Below, piece after piece: positions 8,901 to 17,900 of a stretch of DNA of 64,000 nt. Each line of letters opens with the position of its first letter. Position 1 is the stretch's first letter. Below the pieces are notes generated by a model. That model was not told where the DNA came from, made no database searches, and saw nothing but the letters and a program-made list of their open reading frames with translations. A program made the translations under genes and the position numbers. The stretch is from Pseudomonas fluorescens (GTDB taxonomy: Bacteria; Pseudomonadota; Gammaproteobacteria; Pseudomonadales; Pseudomonadaceae). Location of the stretch: assembly GCF_902498065.1 (NCBI RefSeq), contig NZ_CABVIR010000001.1, positions 124,001 to 188,000 on the forward strand, read 5' to 3'.

Positions 8901-9995
8901 ATGCAAGCCAACCGATTGATCACGAGCGCCGCAGCGCTGTTGGTGCTGGCCGGTTGCGGGACCCAGCGCCCGCAGGAGGCCCCGGCCCGCAAACCCGACG
9001 AGGTCAAGACCGAGATCGTGCGCCTGTTGCCGGCAAAAACCGTCGACCGCCAAGGCTGGGCCACGGACATCTACGTGGCGTTTGCTGCACAAAATATTTA
9101 TCCGTCCACGCAAAACCTGTGCTCGGTACTGGCGGTCACGGAACAGGAGTCGACCTTTCAGGTGGACCCGCCGGTGCCGGGCCTGGGCAAGATCGCCCGT
9201 GAGGAAATCGACCGCCGCGCCGCCAAGGTCCACATCCCCGGTCTGCTGGTAAGCGGTGCGCTGCAAGTGCGTTCCAGCACCGGCAAAAGCTACAGCGACC
9301 GGCTGAATGCCGCGCGCAGTGAAAAGGAATTGAGCGCGATTTTCGATGACTTCATCGGCATGGTGCCCATGGGCCGTACGCTGTTCGGTGGTTTCAATCC
9401 GGTGCACACGGGTGGGCCGATGCAGGTCAGCATCGACTTCGCCGAGCAGCAGGCGCGGAATTATCCGTACCCGGTGGACGGCACGATTCGGCATGAAGTC
9501 TTCAGCCGTCGCGGCGGCCTGTATTTCGGCATCGCCCACTTGCTCGGTTATCCGGTGAGTTACAAGCAGCCGCTGTACCGCTTCGCCGATTTCAATGCCG
9601 GTTGGTACGCCAGCCGAAACGCCGCGTTTCAGAACGCGGTGAGCCGTGCTTCGGGGGTTCCTTTGGCACTGGATGGTGATCTGGTGCGCTACGACTCGAT
9701 AATGCCCGGCACCACGGAATTGGCCGTGCGCACGCTCGGCAAGCAACTGGGCATGCGTAATCCGACCATTCGGGATCAACTGGAAAAGGGCAAAAGCCTC
9801 GATTTCGAGGACAGCGTGTTGTATCAGCGGGTTTTCGAATTGGCCGAGCAGGCCGAAGGCCGTTCATTGCCGCGAGCGGTATTGCCGGGGATCGTGTTGC
9901 AGAGCCCGAAAATCACCCGAAAACTCACCACGGCGTGGTTTGCCAAACGGGTCGACGAGCGTTATCAGCGTTGCATGGCGCGGGCAGGGAAGTAA
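8901..9995 (+). CDS. DUF1615-family lipoprotein
   Basis: The 364-residue protein has a lipobox (VLAGC, Cys about residue 19), so it should be a lipid-anchored envelope protein. The remainder (TDIYVAFAAQNIYPSTQNLCSVLAVTEQ, split here by family positions 50-80) matches the DUF1615 family of Proteobacteria, whose function is not established. The glutamate in VTEQEST within a lysozyme-like context suggests a muramidase-type fold, but this is only inference. GGAG stands 5 bases before the ATG. A strong terminator follows. Confidence 0.85.
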   Translation: MQANRLITSAAALLVLAGCGTQRPQEAPARKPDEVKTEIVRLLPAKTVDRQGWATDIYVAFAAQNIYPSTQNLCSVLAVTEQESTFQVDPPVPGLGKIAREEIDRRAAKVHIPGLLVSGALQVRSSTGKSYSDRLNAARSEKELSAIFDDFIGMVPMGRTLFGGFNPVHTGGPMQVSIDFAEQQARNYPYPVDGTIRHEVFSRRGGLYFGIAHLLGYPVSYKQPLYRFADFNAGWYASRNAAFQNAVSRASGVPLALDGDLVRYDSIMPGTTELAVRTLGKQLGMRNPTIRDQLEKGKSLDFEDSVLYQRVFELAEQAEGRSLPRAVLPGIVLQSPKITRKLTTAWFAKRVDERYQRCMARAGK

Positions 9996-10013
9996 CCGGT
10001 CTCAAAAAATGCA

Positions 10014-10046
10014 TAAAAAACCCGGCGGGTGAGGCCGGGTTTTTTG
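10014..10046. terminator. Bidirectional Rho-independent terminator
   Basis: An A-tract, a CCCGGC/GCCGGG stem and a T-tract lie between the convergent DUF1615 and repeat-protein genes, so it can serve both strands. Confidence 0.85.
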
Positions 10047-10072
10047 TCGAGTGTTACTGCAAAGCCATTCAT

Positions 10073-10552
10073 TCATACCGCGCGGCTTTCGATCAGACGG
10101 TCGGAACCACCTTCGGCAACGCGGTTTTCGATCAGACGATCCGAGCCGCCTTCAGCGACGCGATTTTCGATCAGACGGTCGGAACCACCTTCGGCGACGC
10201 GGTTTTCGATCAGACGATCGGAGCCACCTTCAGCGACGCGGTTTTCGATCAGACGATCCGAGCCGCCTTCAGCGACGCGGTTTTCGATCAGACGGTCGGA
10301 GCCACCTTCGGCAACGCGGTTTTCGATCAGACGGTCGGAGCCACCTTCGGCAACGCGGTTTTCGATCAGACGGTCGGAGCCACCTTCGGCAACGCGGTTT
10401 TCGATCAGACGATCTGAACCACCCTCAGCCACACGACTTTCAATCAGACGATCCGAGCCGCCTTCAGCGACAACCGGGTGGGCAGAAGAAGCGGCAAAAG
10501 CGTTAACTGCAAAAACCGAGAAAGCGATGCTGAGGAAGAGTTGGCGTTTCAT
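10073..10552 (-). CDS. Exported protein of ten tandem 13-residue repeats
   Basis: The 159-residue product is a signal peptide (MKRQLFLSIAFSVFAVNAFA, cut predicted after AFA), seven residues, then exactly ten copies of VAEGGSDRLIENR and a two-residue tail. Only position 12 varies (N in eight copies, S in the first and last). DNA copies differ at synonymous third positions while the peptide is kept, so the protein sequence is under selection. Each unit is acidic-basic and glycine-containing, suggesting an extended or solenoid envelope protein. Similar repeat proteins occur in Pseudomonas and are sometimes labelled 'phage infection protein'; I cannot confirm a function. CGGAG precedes the ATG. 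Confidence 0.85.
   Translation of the reverse strand: MKRQLFLSIAFSVFAVNAFAASSAHPVVAEGGSDRLIESRVAEGGSDRLIENRVAEGGSDRLIENRVAEGGSDRLIENRVAEGGSDRLIENRVAEGGSDRLIENRVAEGGSDRLIENRVAEGGSDRLIENRVAEGGSDRLIENRVAEGGSDRLIESRAV
10082..10471. repeat. Ten tandem 39-bp coding repeats
   Basis: The array is 390 bases, ten units of 39, without spacers and wholly inside the repeat-protein gene. Because 39 is a multiple of three, several frames stay open on both strands, creating spurious ORFs. Copy number could change by slippage or recombination without frameshift. Confidence 0.95.
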
Positions 10553-10683
10553 GATGGTGTGCTCCGGGGTGTAGTTGTTTGGTATGGAGGCGATGTTACG
10601 CCCCGGAGTTTTTAAGAGAACTTCATTGACGTGATGGTGAACATCGACGGCAATGATGAATCGCAGCGCTCGGCTGATCGCGC

Positions 10684-11394
10684 TTAAATTACCTTCACCG
10701 CCCGCCCGATGAACTGAATCGGCCCTGTAGGTTTGCCGATCGGCGAGCCGGTGCGGTTTTCAAGGGTCAGTTCGAACAATTGGTCGGGTTGCAGCGGCGG
10801 CAGTTTATCCACAGGCACCGACAGCGTTTGCCCCGGTTTGACCAAGCCCAGCGACACCGGTCCTTGCCAGCCTTCGGCCTTGGTCCAGAACTCCAGTGCC
10901 TTGTCTTCCGGAACCTGCGCGACCCCCAGCGGAATCAACTGGATTTCCCTGGGATTGCTGGCCGAAATCACCCAGCCCGGCGATTTGTCTTGTGGCGCGA
11001 CCAGCACCACCAGATAGGTCGGCTTGACCGTGGTTTGCGTCAGCAGCAACGCTCCGAGCAGCAAGGTGGCCGCCAGCCCCGCACCGGCGAGCCCGCGCCA
11101 CAGCGCTAAGCGATTCCACCAGGATGTCGGTTCGACCGTTGGCCGTCGGGTCAGGGCGTTGACGCTGCGCTCGATGCGTTGCCACAGAGCCGGCGAGGGC
11201 GTCTCGGGTTGGGCAAAGTCAGTCAGGCCCAACAAGCGACGCTCCCAGGTGTCGACCGCCGTGCGTAGTTCGGCATCGTCGGGCAGGCGTTGCTGTACCG
11301 AGCGGCGTCGTTCGTCCGAGAGCGTACCCAACACATACTCGCTGGCCAGTTCGTCGAGTTGCTCCGGGGTCTCATCCGCAGGTCTGATCGTCAT
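10684..11394 (-). CDS. Anti-sigma factor, RskA-like
   Basis: This 236-residue membrane protein is the likely inhibitor of the ECF sigma factor encoded just upstream. The N-terminal part (EQLDELASEYVLGTLSDERRR) is the zinc-less anti-sigma domain typical of RskA-type proteins. One transmembrane helix (LAGAGLAATLLLGALLL) lies near residues 100-120, and the periplasmic domain resembles the RskA C-terminal domain (EFWTKAEGWQGPVSLG). The start at 11394 overlaps the sigma gene stop by four bases, indicating translational coupling. Confidence 0.88.
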   Translation of the reverse strand: MTIRPADETPEQLDELASEYVLGTLSDERRRSVQQRLPDDAELRTAVDTWERRLLGLTDFAQPETPSPALWQRIERSVNALTRRPTVEPTSWWNRLALWRGLAGAGLAATLLLGALLLTQTTVKPTYLVVLVAPQDKSPGWVISASNPREIQLIPLGVAQVPEDKALEFWTKAEGWQGPVSLGLVKPGQTLSVPVDKLPPLQPDQLFELTLENRTGSPIGKPTGPIQFIGRAVKVI

Positions 11395-11918
11395 CCCATG
11401 CACTCCCGCAATGCCGTCAGGCTCCGTTTGATCCACGCTTTGACGGTGCCCAGCGGGGTGCCGAGTTTGCGTGAAATTTGTGCGTGAGAATAACCGTCGA
11501 CGTAGGCGTGCAGGATGCAGCTGCGCCGCGCAGGGTCCAACTGCTCCAGGCACAGATGGATGCGTGAAGAGTGCACCTGGGCATCGAAAGTTTCAGCGTC
11601 GTTTTGCACGTCGATATCGCCCTGGATTTCGCGGCTGTTGTCACGGATGTAGTTGAGCGCCAGATGCCGGGTCACGCTGAAAATCCAGCCTCGTGCCGAC
11701 CCCCGCGTCGGGTCGAAACCTGCAGCGCCGGCCCAGATCTTGAGGAACGCATCGTGGACGATGTCTTCGGCCAGCGCGGTGTCGCGCACCAGGCGCCTGG
11801 CAACGCCGAGCAGTCGCGGACTCTCCTGCACATACAAATCCCGCAGGGCCTGACGCTCGCCCCGGCCACAGGCGGCGAGGTGAGCTTCATAGTCGAAAAT
11901 GGTTTCGGGCAAGGACAC
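11391..11918 (-). CDS. ECF (sigma-70 family) RNA polymerase sigma factor
   Basis: The 175-residue protein shows region 2 (LYVQESPRLLGVARRLVRD, DIVHDAFLKIW) and region 4 (LDPARRSCILHAYVDGYSHAQISRKLGTPLGTVKAWIKRSL), the two domains of extracytoplasmic-function sigma factors. It begins with GTG. It is coupled to the RskA-like anti-sigma gene. The DUF3455 gene is upstream on the same strand, outside the coupled pair. The inducing signal is unknown. Confidence 0.92.
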   Translation of the reverse strand: MSLPETIFDYEAHLAACGRGERQALRDLYVQESPRLLGVARRLVRDTALAEDIVHDAFLKIWAGAAGFDPTRGSARGWIFSVTRHLALNYIRDNSREIQGDIDVQNDAETFDAQVHSSRIHLCLEQLDPARRSCILHAYVDGYSHAQISRKLGTPLGTVKAWIKRSLTALRECMG

Positions 11919-12034
11919 AGATCTCAGCCGTTATGTGGGGCAGTCCGAATGCAATCTAGCAAACAATCCCCCTTCCTGTAGGAACCGCCCTCAGCAAGAC
12001 GGCTCCTGCACAGGATCGCGTCAGGCGCTTGGGG

Positions 12035-12556
12035 TTAGCTGGCGGCCCAGAAAATGTAATCCGCCTGATACTTCACCACTTCCTGTTTACCCTTGTTGGC
12101 CGCCGTGCACTCGGCGCTCGGGGCGACGCCCCCTTTGAGGGCCACGCGCTGGATGTAACTGACGCCGCTCATCGCACCTTTACCCTCGGCCGGATTGGCC
12201 TTGACCAGTTGATAGGGCAGATTGCCCGGGCTCGACGGTGCGACGGCCAGTTGGGTGCCGGTGACTTTCGAGCCATCCTTCGCTTGCCAGGTCGCCGGGG
12301 GGCCGAAGTAAGTGCCGACTTGCTTGCCGGCGCGATCATTGAGTACCGCCTTGGGCCCGACAAACACCCATTCGGTCTGGCCGGCCATGTTGGCCTTGTC
12401 ACGGCATTCGTAGGTGATCTCGCCGACGCCGGTGGTTTCCATGGCGACCTTGTGCCCGTCCGGAACCTTGATGTTATCGGGCAGACCGGTCTGGGCAAAG
12501 GCCGCAGGCACGGCGGCGAACAAAGCAGCAAGGCAAATCAGGTGTCTGGCGTTCAT
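12035..12556 (-). CDS. DUF3455 exported protein
   Basis: The 173-residue protein has a clear signal peptide (LICLAALFAAVPAAFA) and then PDNIKVPDGHKVAMETTGVG, the start of the DUF3455 domain, which runs to the C-terminus (YQADYIFWA). Two cysteines (ITYECRD and SAECTAAN) could form a disulfide in the periplasm. The function is unknown. It lies 116 bases upstream of the ECF sigma gene on the same strand and could be part of, or a target of, that regulatory unit. Confidence 0.82.
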   Translation of the reverse strand: MNARHLICLAALFAAVPAAFAQTGLPDNIKVPDGHKVAMETTGVGEITYECRDKANMAGQTEWVFVGPKAVLNDRAGKQVGTYFGPPATWQAKDGSKVTGTQLAVAPSSPGNLPYQLVKANPAEGKGAMSGVSYIQRVALKGGVAPSAECTAANKGKQEVVKYQADYIFWAAS

Positions 12557-12684
12557 GGCATTCTCTCCGTTAATGAGTCATCCGCTGTGCAGCAACAAGG
12601 GCTGCTACAGGGACTACCCGGCGGAAAGCGATTTGGATGCAGTGGCCAAGAAAAATAATTGAATACCTGTGGCGCACGCCCGAT

Positions 12685-13479
12685 TCAGCTCCGACGTCGA
12701 ACAAACTTGCGCCACAACCAGACCCACAGCATGAACAGCGGGAACGCGAGGATCAGGAAGGGCAGCGCGTAACTGGTTTTTTCCAGCGCATCGGCGGCGC
12801 CGTCGGCGAGATTGTCGAGCAAGTTGCTGAACGCCTGGCTCAGGTGCGACGAGCGACTGCTGGCGCCGGTCGGCAGGAACGACAGCGTGACCCGATTGGT
12901 GTCCAGACGCCGCTGATGCCCGGCGGCAATCTGCGCCAGGGCTTGCAGATCGTTTTCGATCCCGGCCTGCTCTTTGCTCAGGGTGATCAGATCGGTGACG
13001 CTGATGTCTTTGCGGGTCGCCAGTTCATCCAGACGCTGCTGCTGAGCCTTGAGTCGTTCCTGGCGCCGGCGGGTGTCGTCCACGGCATCGGCGAGGTCTT
13101 CGGCGCTGGTGATCCGCTGACCCAGTTCGCCACCCTCGGCAGCCATCGCCACCAATGGCTCGACGCCGGCAGGGGCAATGCGCAAGGTGATGTCGGCACG
13201 GCCAGCGCCTTGCTCGATGCGCAGGACGTTGCAGGCGCCGAAGCGTGCGGTTTCGCACGCCTCACGTGTGGCCTGCAAACGCTGGGCAATCTGTGCCTGG
13301 GGCAGCAACAGCTGCAATTCGTGTTCATAGGCGAGCATGGCCCCGCCACGCCCTTGTTCACCGGCTAGACTGGCCGATGACGAGTGGTCGCTTGGCGAGC
13401 AGGCACTGAGCGCCAGGCAGGCCAGAATAAACCCGAAGGTCCGATAAAGTGCGGCGCGTTGGCCATCCTGTTGGCGCAT
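12685..13479 (-). CDS. DUF4349 membrane lipoprotein
   Basis: The 264-residue protein has a lipobox (LALSAC, Cys about residue 27). A long helical, coiled-coil-like central region rich in Arg, Gln and Leu (about residues 135-175) follows, and it ends with a transmembrane helix near the C-terminus (LPFLILAFPLFMLWVWLW) and a basic tail. This order matches DUF4349 proteins, whose role is unknown. AAGGAACG precedes the ATG. It appears monocistronic. Confidence 0.8.
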   Translation of the reverse strand: MRQQDGQRAALYRTFGFILACLALSACSPSDHSSSASLAGEQGRGGAMLAYEHELQLLLPQAQIAQRLQATREACETARFGACNVLRIEQGAGRADITLRIAPAGVEPLVAMAAEGGELGQRITSAEDLADAVDDTRRRQERLKAQQQRLDELATRKDISVTDLITLSKEQAGIENDLQALAQIAAGHQRRLDTNRVTLSFLPTGASSRSSHLSQAFSNLLDNLADGAADALEKTSYALPFLILAFPLFMLWVWLWRKFVRRRS

Positions 13480-13625
13480 GTTCGTTCCTTGAAGTGGGCT
13501 GCGGGGGTATTAAAAGAGTGTCCCGGGATCGCGCATCTTACCTGCATCGATCCGCCAAATGGCAGGGAACGTGACCTGTGCCCGCTCGTCTACTGACTAT
13601 CTGTTCGTCTCGCCAGGAGCGCGAT

Positions 13626-14249
13626 ATGTATCAGCTATACGGACACCAGAACTCCGGCGCTGCCGCCATCGAAGCGGCGTTGGAGCTGTGCGAGATTCCT
13701 TATCGTTTCATCGACGTCGAGTCATCCACCGAGGCGGCCGACGCCCTGGAGAAGCTCAACCCGCTGAAGCAGATTCCGACCCTGCAACTGCCCGACGGGA
13801 GCATTCTCACCGAAAGTGCGGCGATCTTGATTCATCTCGGACTGACGTTTCCCAAGTCGAAACTGCTGCCGAATGACGCCGCCGAGCGCGATCAGGCGAT
13901 CCGGGGGCTGGTGTACATCGTCAGCAATTGTTATGCGGCGATCGGCATCATCGATTACCCCGAGCGCTGGTTGCTTGTGGCCGACAAACCCTCGCGGGAC
14001 AACCTCATGGCCGGCGCTCGCGAACGGTTGCACTGGAGCTGGGAGGTGTTTGCCGATCAGTTCTCGGGCGAGTTGTACCTGGGCAACGAGACGCCCGGCG
14101 CGCTGGATGTGCTGGCGGCGGTGATCACGCGTTGGGCGGGCAGCCGAGAACATTTGCGTAGCGCCCGGCCAGGGTTTTTCGCCTGGCTTGAGCGAATCGA
14201 CCGGCACCCGACGCTGGCGCCGGTTTTTGCGCGGCATTGGCCTTCCTGA
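13626..14249 (+). CDS. Glutathione S-transferase-like protein
   Basis: The 207-residue protein has an N-terminal thioredoxin-like half (MYQLYGHQNSGAAAIEAAL, then LNPLKQIPTLQLPDGSILTESAAI) with the cis-proline and the ES pair that bind glutathione. A helical C-terminal domain follows. The start is set by AGGAG eight bases upstream of 13626; a longer in-frame start at 13578 lacks a site. The substrate is unknown. Confidence 0.85.
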   Translation: MYQLYGHQNSGAAAIEAALELCEIPYRFIDVESSTEAADALEKLNPLKQIPTLQLPDGSILTESAAILIHLGLTFPKSKLLPNDAAERDQAIRGLVYIVSNCYAAIGIIDYPERWLLVADKPSRDNLMAGARERLHWSWEVFADQFSGELYLGNETPGALDVLAAVITRWAGSREHLRSARPGFFAWLERIDRHPTLAPVFARHWPS

Positions 14250-14263
14250 ACACCGCAATCCCC

Positions 14264-14353
14264 TGTAGGAGCAAGCTCGCTCGCGATGAGGCCAGGTCAT
14301 TCAACATTTGTGTTGACTGACCCACCGCCATCGCGAGCAAGCTTGCTCCCACA
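14264..14353. repeat. REPIN
   Basis: Inverted REP palindromes at 14264-14287 and 14330-14353 (TGTAGGAGCAAGCTCGCTCG and complement) lie between the convergent GST-like and CBS genes. Confidence 0.85.
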
Positions 14354-14374
14354 AGGGATTTTCGGTGTCTGGCA

Positions 14375-14815
14375 TTACTCGCCGCGAATGTACTGCTCCA
14401 GCTGGCGAATCAGTTCCGCCTGCTCGGCGATGGCTTCCTTGACCAAGTCGCCGATCGACAGCAAGCCGATCAGCTTGCCGTTCTCCACCACTGGCAAGTG
14501 GCGCAGGCGCCGGTCGGACATGATGCCCAGGCAAGTATCGACGGTTTGATGGGTGTCTACGGTGATCACCGGCGACACCATGATGTCGCGCACCGGCGTG
14601 CCCACGGAAGAGCGGCCATGCAGCACCAGTTTGCGCGCGTAATCACGTTCACTGATGATGCCCAGCACTTGGTCATTCTCTACCACCAACAAGGCACCGA
14701 CGTTCTTCTCGGCCATCTTCATCAGTGCTTCGAGCACCATGTGATCGGGTTTGATCTGGTGCACTTCCTGATTTTTCTGATCTTTCAACTTGAGCAGTTG
14801 GGCGACGGTTTTCAT
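14375..14815 (-). CDS. Tandem CBS-domain protein
   Basis: The 146-residue cytoplasmic protein consists of two CBS domains (a Bateman module): one from about residue 15 to 70 (VLEALMKMAEKNVGALLVVE) and one from about 75 to 130 (VRDIMVSPVITVDTHQTV, RRLRHLPVVENGKLIGLLS). Such modules bind adenosine nucleotides. The start MKTVAQLL at 14815 is the family start; a longer frame upstream has no support. Partner unknown. Confidence 0.88.
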   Translation of the reverse strand: MKTVAQLLKLKDQKNQEVHQIKPDHMVLEALMKMAEKNVGALLVVENDQVLGIISERDYARKLVLHGRSSVGTPVRDIMVSPVITVDTHQTVDTCLGIMSDRRLRHLPVVENGKLIGLLSIGDLVKEAIAEQAELIRQLEQYIRGE

Positions 14816-14962
14816 GTTGGCTTCTCGGGTGTTGTCGTTGTTCTTGAAGAATCGTAGACGCAAGCGCTGAGGGCAAGGCAGAAAGCGGCAGATAACGCTC
14901 AAAAAACGTCATTCAGCGGTTTTTCTTCGATAAACCTCACATTTCGAATACACCACCGACCT

Positions 14963-14990
14963 TGTAGGAGCTGGCAAGCCAGCTCCTGCA
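14963..14990. repeat. Single REP-like perfect hairpin
   Basis: TGTAGGAGCTGGCAAG followed by its near-complement forms a palindrome about 28 bases long. It stands between the divergent CBS-domain gene and polB. Confidence 0.75.
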
Positions 14991-15072
14991 AGGGATCATT
15001 CCAATCCAGGCTTCACTGCTATCGGCGGGAATGACGCGTAGAATTGCGCTCTGAATCGGATGTGAGGTTGCA

Positions 15073-17436
15073 GTGGTGGATTTACAGCGGGGCTTCGTCC
15101 TGACGCGGCATTGGCGCGATACCCCGGCCGGTACGGAAGTCGAGTTCTGGCTGGCGACCGACACCGGTCCCCGGCGTATTCGCTTGCCGCATCAACCGTC
15201 GGTGGCGTTCATCCCGGCCGAGCAGCGCGAGCAGGCTGAAAAGGTGCTGCACGGTGAAAAGAACGTCGAGCTGAAACCCTTGGCCCTGCTGGATTTCGAA
15301 CATCGCCCGGTGCTCGGCCTGTATTGCCAGCAGCACGGTCAACTGATGCGCCTGGAAACCGCGCTGCGCAAGGCCGGCGTCGAGATGTTCGAGGCTGACG
15401 TGCGCCCACCGGAACGCTACATGATGGAGCGCTTCATCACCGCGCCGGTGATCTTTGGTGGCACACCCGATGCCGAAGGCCAGCTGCACGACGCGCAGAT
15501 GAAGCCCGATCCCGACTATCGACCGACGCTCAGGCTGGTGTCCCTGGACATCGAAACCACCGCTCAGGGCGATTTGTATTCCATCGCGCTGGAGGGCTGC
15601 GGCGAGCGCCAGGTGTACATGCTCGGCCCGCCCAACGGCGACGACAGCAACGTCGACTTCGAGCTTGAGTATTGCGAGTCGCGCACCCTGCTGCTGAAAA
15701 AACTCAACGAATGGTTTGCCCGGCACGACCCTGACGCGATCATCGGCTGGAACGTCGTGCAGTTCGATCTGCGCGTACTTCACGAACATGCCCGACGTCT
15801 GGCGGTGCCGCTGAAACTGGGGCGCGGCGGCGAAGAAATGCAGTGGCGCGAACACGGTAGCCGCAACCATTACTTCGCCTCGGCCGCCGGGCGATTGATC
15901 ATCGATGGCATCGAATCTTTGCGTTCGGCGACCTGGAGTTTTCCTTCGTTCAGCCTCGAAAACGTCGCGCAAACCCTGCTCGGCGAAGGCAAGGCGATCA
16001 GTACGCCGTACCAGCGCATGGATGAAATCAACCGCATGTTCGCCGAGGACAAACCGGCCCTCGCCACCTACAACCTCAAGGACTGCGAGCTGGTCACACG
16101 GATTTTCGCCAAGACCCAATTGCTCACTTTCCTGCTGGAGCGGGCCAGCGTTACCGGATTACCGGCGGATCGCAGTGGTGGCTCGGTAGCGGCCTTCACG
16201 CACCTGTACATGCCGCTGATGCACCGCCAGGGTTTCGTTGCGCCCAACCTCGGCACCAAGCCTGCCCAGGCCAGCCCCGGCGGATTTGTCATGGACTCGC
16301 AGCCGGGCCTGTACGAATCGGTGCTGGTGCTCGACTACAAAAGCCTTTATCCGTCGATCATCCGCACCTTCCTCATCGACCCGGTGGGCCTGATCGAAGG
16401 GCTCAAGCATCCCGATGACAGCGAGTCCGTGCCCGGTTTCCGCGGGGCGCGTTTTTCCAGGACCCGGCATTGCCTGCCGGCCATCGTCGCCCGGGTCGCC
16501 GAAGGTCGCGAAACCGCCAAGCGCGAACACAATGCGCCACTGTCCCAGGCGCTGAAGATCATCATGAACGCCTTCTACGGCGTGCTCGGTTCCAGTGGCT
16601 GCCGCTTCTTCGATACGCGCCTGGCCTCGTCGATCACCTTGCGCGGCCACGAAATCATGCTGCGCACCCGGCAACTGATCGAAGCCCAGGGGCATACGGT
16701 GATCTACGGCGATACCGACTCGACGTTTGTCTGGCTGCGCCGCGCCCATGGTCAGCAGGAAGCGGCGCAGATCGGCCACGCGCTGGTGGATCACGTCAAC
16801 CAGTGGTGGCGCGCGCATGTGCAAGAGGAATACGGGCTGCAAAGTGCATTGGAATTACAGTTCGAAACCCACTACAAACGCTTTCTGATGCCGACCATTC
16901 GAGGCGCCGAAGAGGGCAGCAAAAAGCGTTATGCCGGGTTGGTGACGCGCGCCGACGGCAGCGACGAGATGGTCTACAAGGGGCTGGAAACCGTGCGCAC
17001 CGACTGGTCGCCGCTGGCCCGGCAATTCCAGCAGGAATTGTATTCGCGGATCTTCCATCGCCAGCCTTATCAGGATTATGTCCGCGAGTACGTGCGCAAG
17101 ACCCTGGCAGGCGAGTTCGATGATCGCCTGATCTATCGCAAGCGCTTGCGCCGTACCCTGGATGACTATGAACGCAACGTGCCGCCGCATGTGCGTGCGG
17201 CGCGGATCGCCGATGACTACAACGATCAACAGGGTCGTCCGCGGCAATACCAGAACGGCGGCTGGATCAGCTACGTGATCAGCGTCGCCGGGCCGGAGCC
17301 GCTGGAGATCCGCAGCGCGCCGATCGATTACGACCATTACGTCACCCGGCAACTGCAACCGGTGGCGGATGCGATTCTGCCGTTCGTGGACGACGATTTC
17401 TCAACCCTGATTGGGGGGCAGTTGGGCCTGTTTTGA
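15073..17436 (+). CDS. polB: DNA polymerase II (family B)
   Basis: This 787-residue polymerase with 3'-5' proofreading functions in repair and translesion synthesis. ExoI is SLDIETT (Asp159, Glu161), ExoII is VVQFDLRVL and ExoIII is YNLKDCELV. Polymerase motif A is DYKSLYPSI (Asp421) and motif C is YGDTDSTF (Asp547, Asp549). All catalytic acids are intact and the length equals the E. coli enzyme. Translation starts with GTG (15073, or 15076). E. coli polB is SOS-induced, but I see no good LexA box in the 250 bases upstream. The 3' end overlaps the convergent DUF1810 gene by 36 bases. Confidence 0.97.
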   Translation: MVDLQRGFVLTRHWRDTPAGTEVEFWLATDTGPRRIRLPHQPSVAFIPAEQREQAEKVLHGEKNVELKPLALLDFEHRPVLGLYCQQHGQLMRLETALRKAGVEMFEADVRPPERYMMERFITAPVIFGGTPDAEGQLHDAQMKPDPDYRPTLRLVSLDIETTAQGDLYSIALEGCGERQVYMLGPPNGDDSNVDFELEYCESRTLLLKKLNEWFARHDPDAIIGWNVVQFDLRVLHEHARRLAVPLKLGRGGEEMQWREHGSRNHYFASAAGRLIIDGIESLRSATWSFPSFSLENVAQTLLGEGKAISTPYQRMDEINRMFAEDKPALATYNLKDCELVTRIFAKTQLLTFLLERASVTGLPADRSGGSVAAFTHLYMPLMHRQGFVAPNLGTKPAQASPGGFVMDSQPGLYESVLVLDYKSLYPSIIRTFLIDPVGLIEGLKHPDDSESVPGFRGARFSRTRHCLPAIVARVAEGRETAKREHNAPLSQALKIIMNAFYGVLGSSGCRFFDTRLASSITLRGHEIMLRTRQLIEAQGHTVIYGDTDSTFVWLRRAHGQQEAAQIGHALVDHVNQWWRAHVQEEYGLQSALELQFETHYKRFLMPTIRGAEEGSKKRYAGLVTRADGSDEMVYKGLETVRTDWSPLARQFQQELYSRIFHRQPYQDYVREYVRKTLAGEFDDRLIYRKRLRRTLDDYERNVPPHVRAARIADDYNDQQGRPRQYQNGGWISYVISVAGPEPLEIRSAPIDYDHYVTRQLQPVADAILPFVDDDFSTLIGGQLGLF

Positions 17437-17871
17437 GTCGAGCAGCGTTAATGTCCACGCGTCCGAGATGCCGTGGAAGTGAAGCTCCAGCGCCTTATGG
17501 AACAGACTGTCCTTCGGTGAAACCTGCGCGAACAGGGTCATCGACGAATGAAATTTCAGGTCGTCCGGGTGGCCGAAAATTTCGGTGATGGAGCGATCCT
17601 GAATATCCAGCACCCATTGCGTGCAGGTGTGCAGCCGTGGGCCGAGTCGCGCATGTTTCAGGTAGGCCGAGGCCTCCTCACCCGAGTGAATGGCATAGCG
17701 TTGCGACATTGGGCTGCCGCCCAGGCCGATGAATTGCGGAAAGATAAACCACATCCAGTGGCTGCGTTTACGGCCCGCGCCGAGTTCGGTTTTCACGCGT
17801 TCGAACACGGGGTCCTGCGCCTGTAAAAAGCGTTGCAGATTAAAGGCGTCGAGCTGATCGGTGCTTCTCAT
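17401..17871 (-). CDS. DUF1810 protein
   Basis: The 156-residue soluble protein has the DUF1810 pattern: [21 protein letters not shown] at the N-terminus, then [15 protein letters not shown], then the C-terminal [11 protein letters not shown]. The family is widespread and of unknown biochemical role. The last 36 bases overlap the end of polB on the other strand. Confidence 0.88.
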   Translation of the reverse strand: MRSTDQLDAFNLQRFLQAQDPVFERVKTELGAGRKRSHWMWFIFPQFIGLGGSPMSQRYAIHSGEEASAYLKHARLGPRLHTCTQWVLDIQDRSITEIFGHPDDLKFHSSMTLFAQVSPKDSLFHKALELHFHGISDAWTLTLLDSKQAQLPPNQG

Positions 17872-17900
17872 GAGAAGCCCTCTGACAGAACCGCGATGGC

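Noticed and set aside
10082..10471. Regular 39-bp repeats as a possible CRISPR array
   Set aside because: Repeats are directly adjacent with no unique spacers and form an in-frame peptide repeat in a signal-peptide protein.
10029..10574. Long plus-strand frames across the repeat array
   Set aside because: The 39-base unit keeps several frames open by chance. The minus-strand frame has the signal peptide and ribosome site.
14816..15072. LexA box for polB
   Set aside because: No CTG-N10-CAG match with good spacing was found in the gap.
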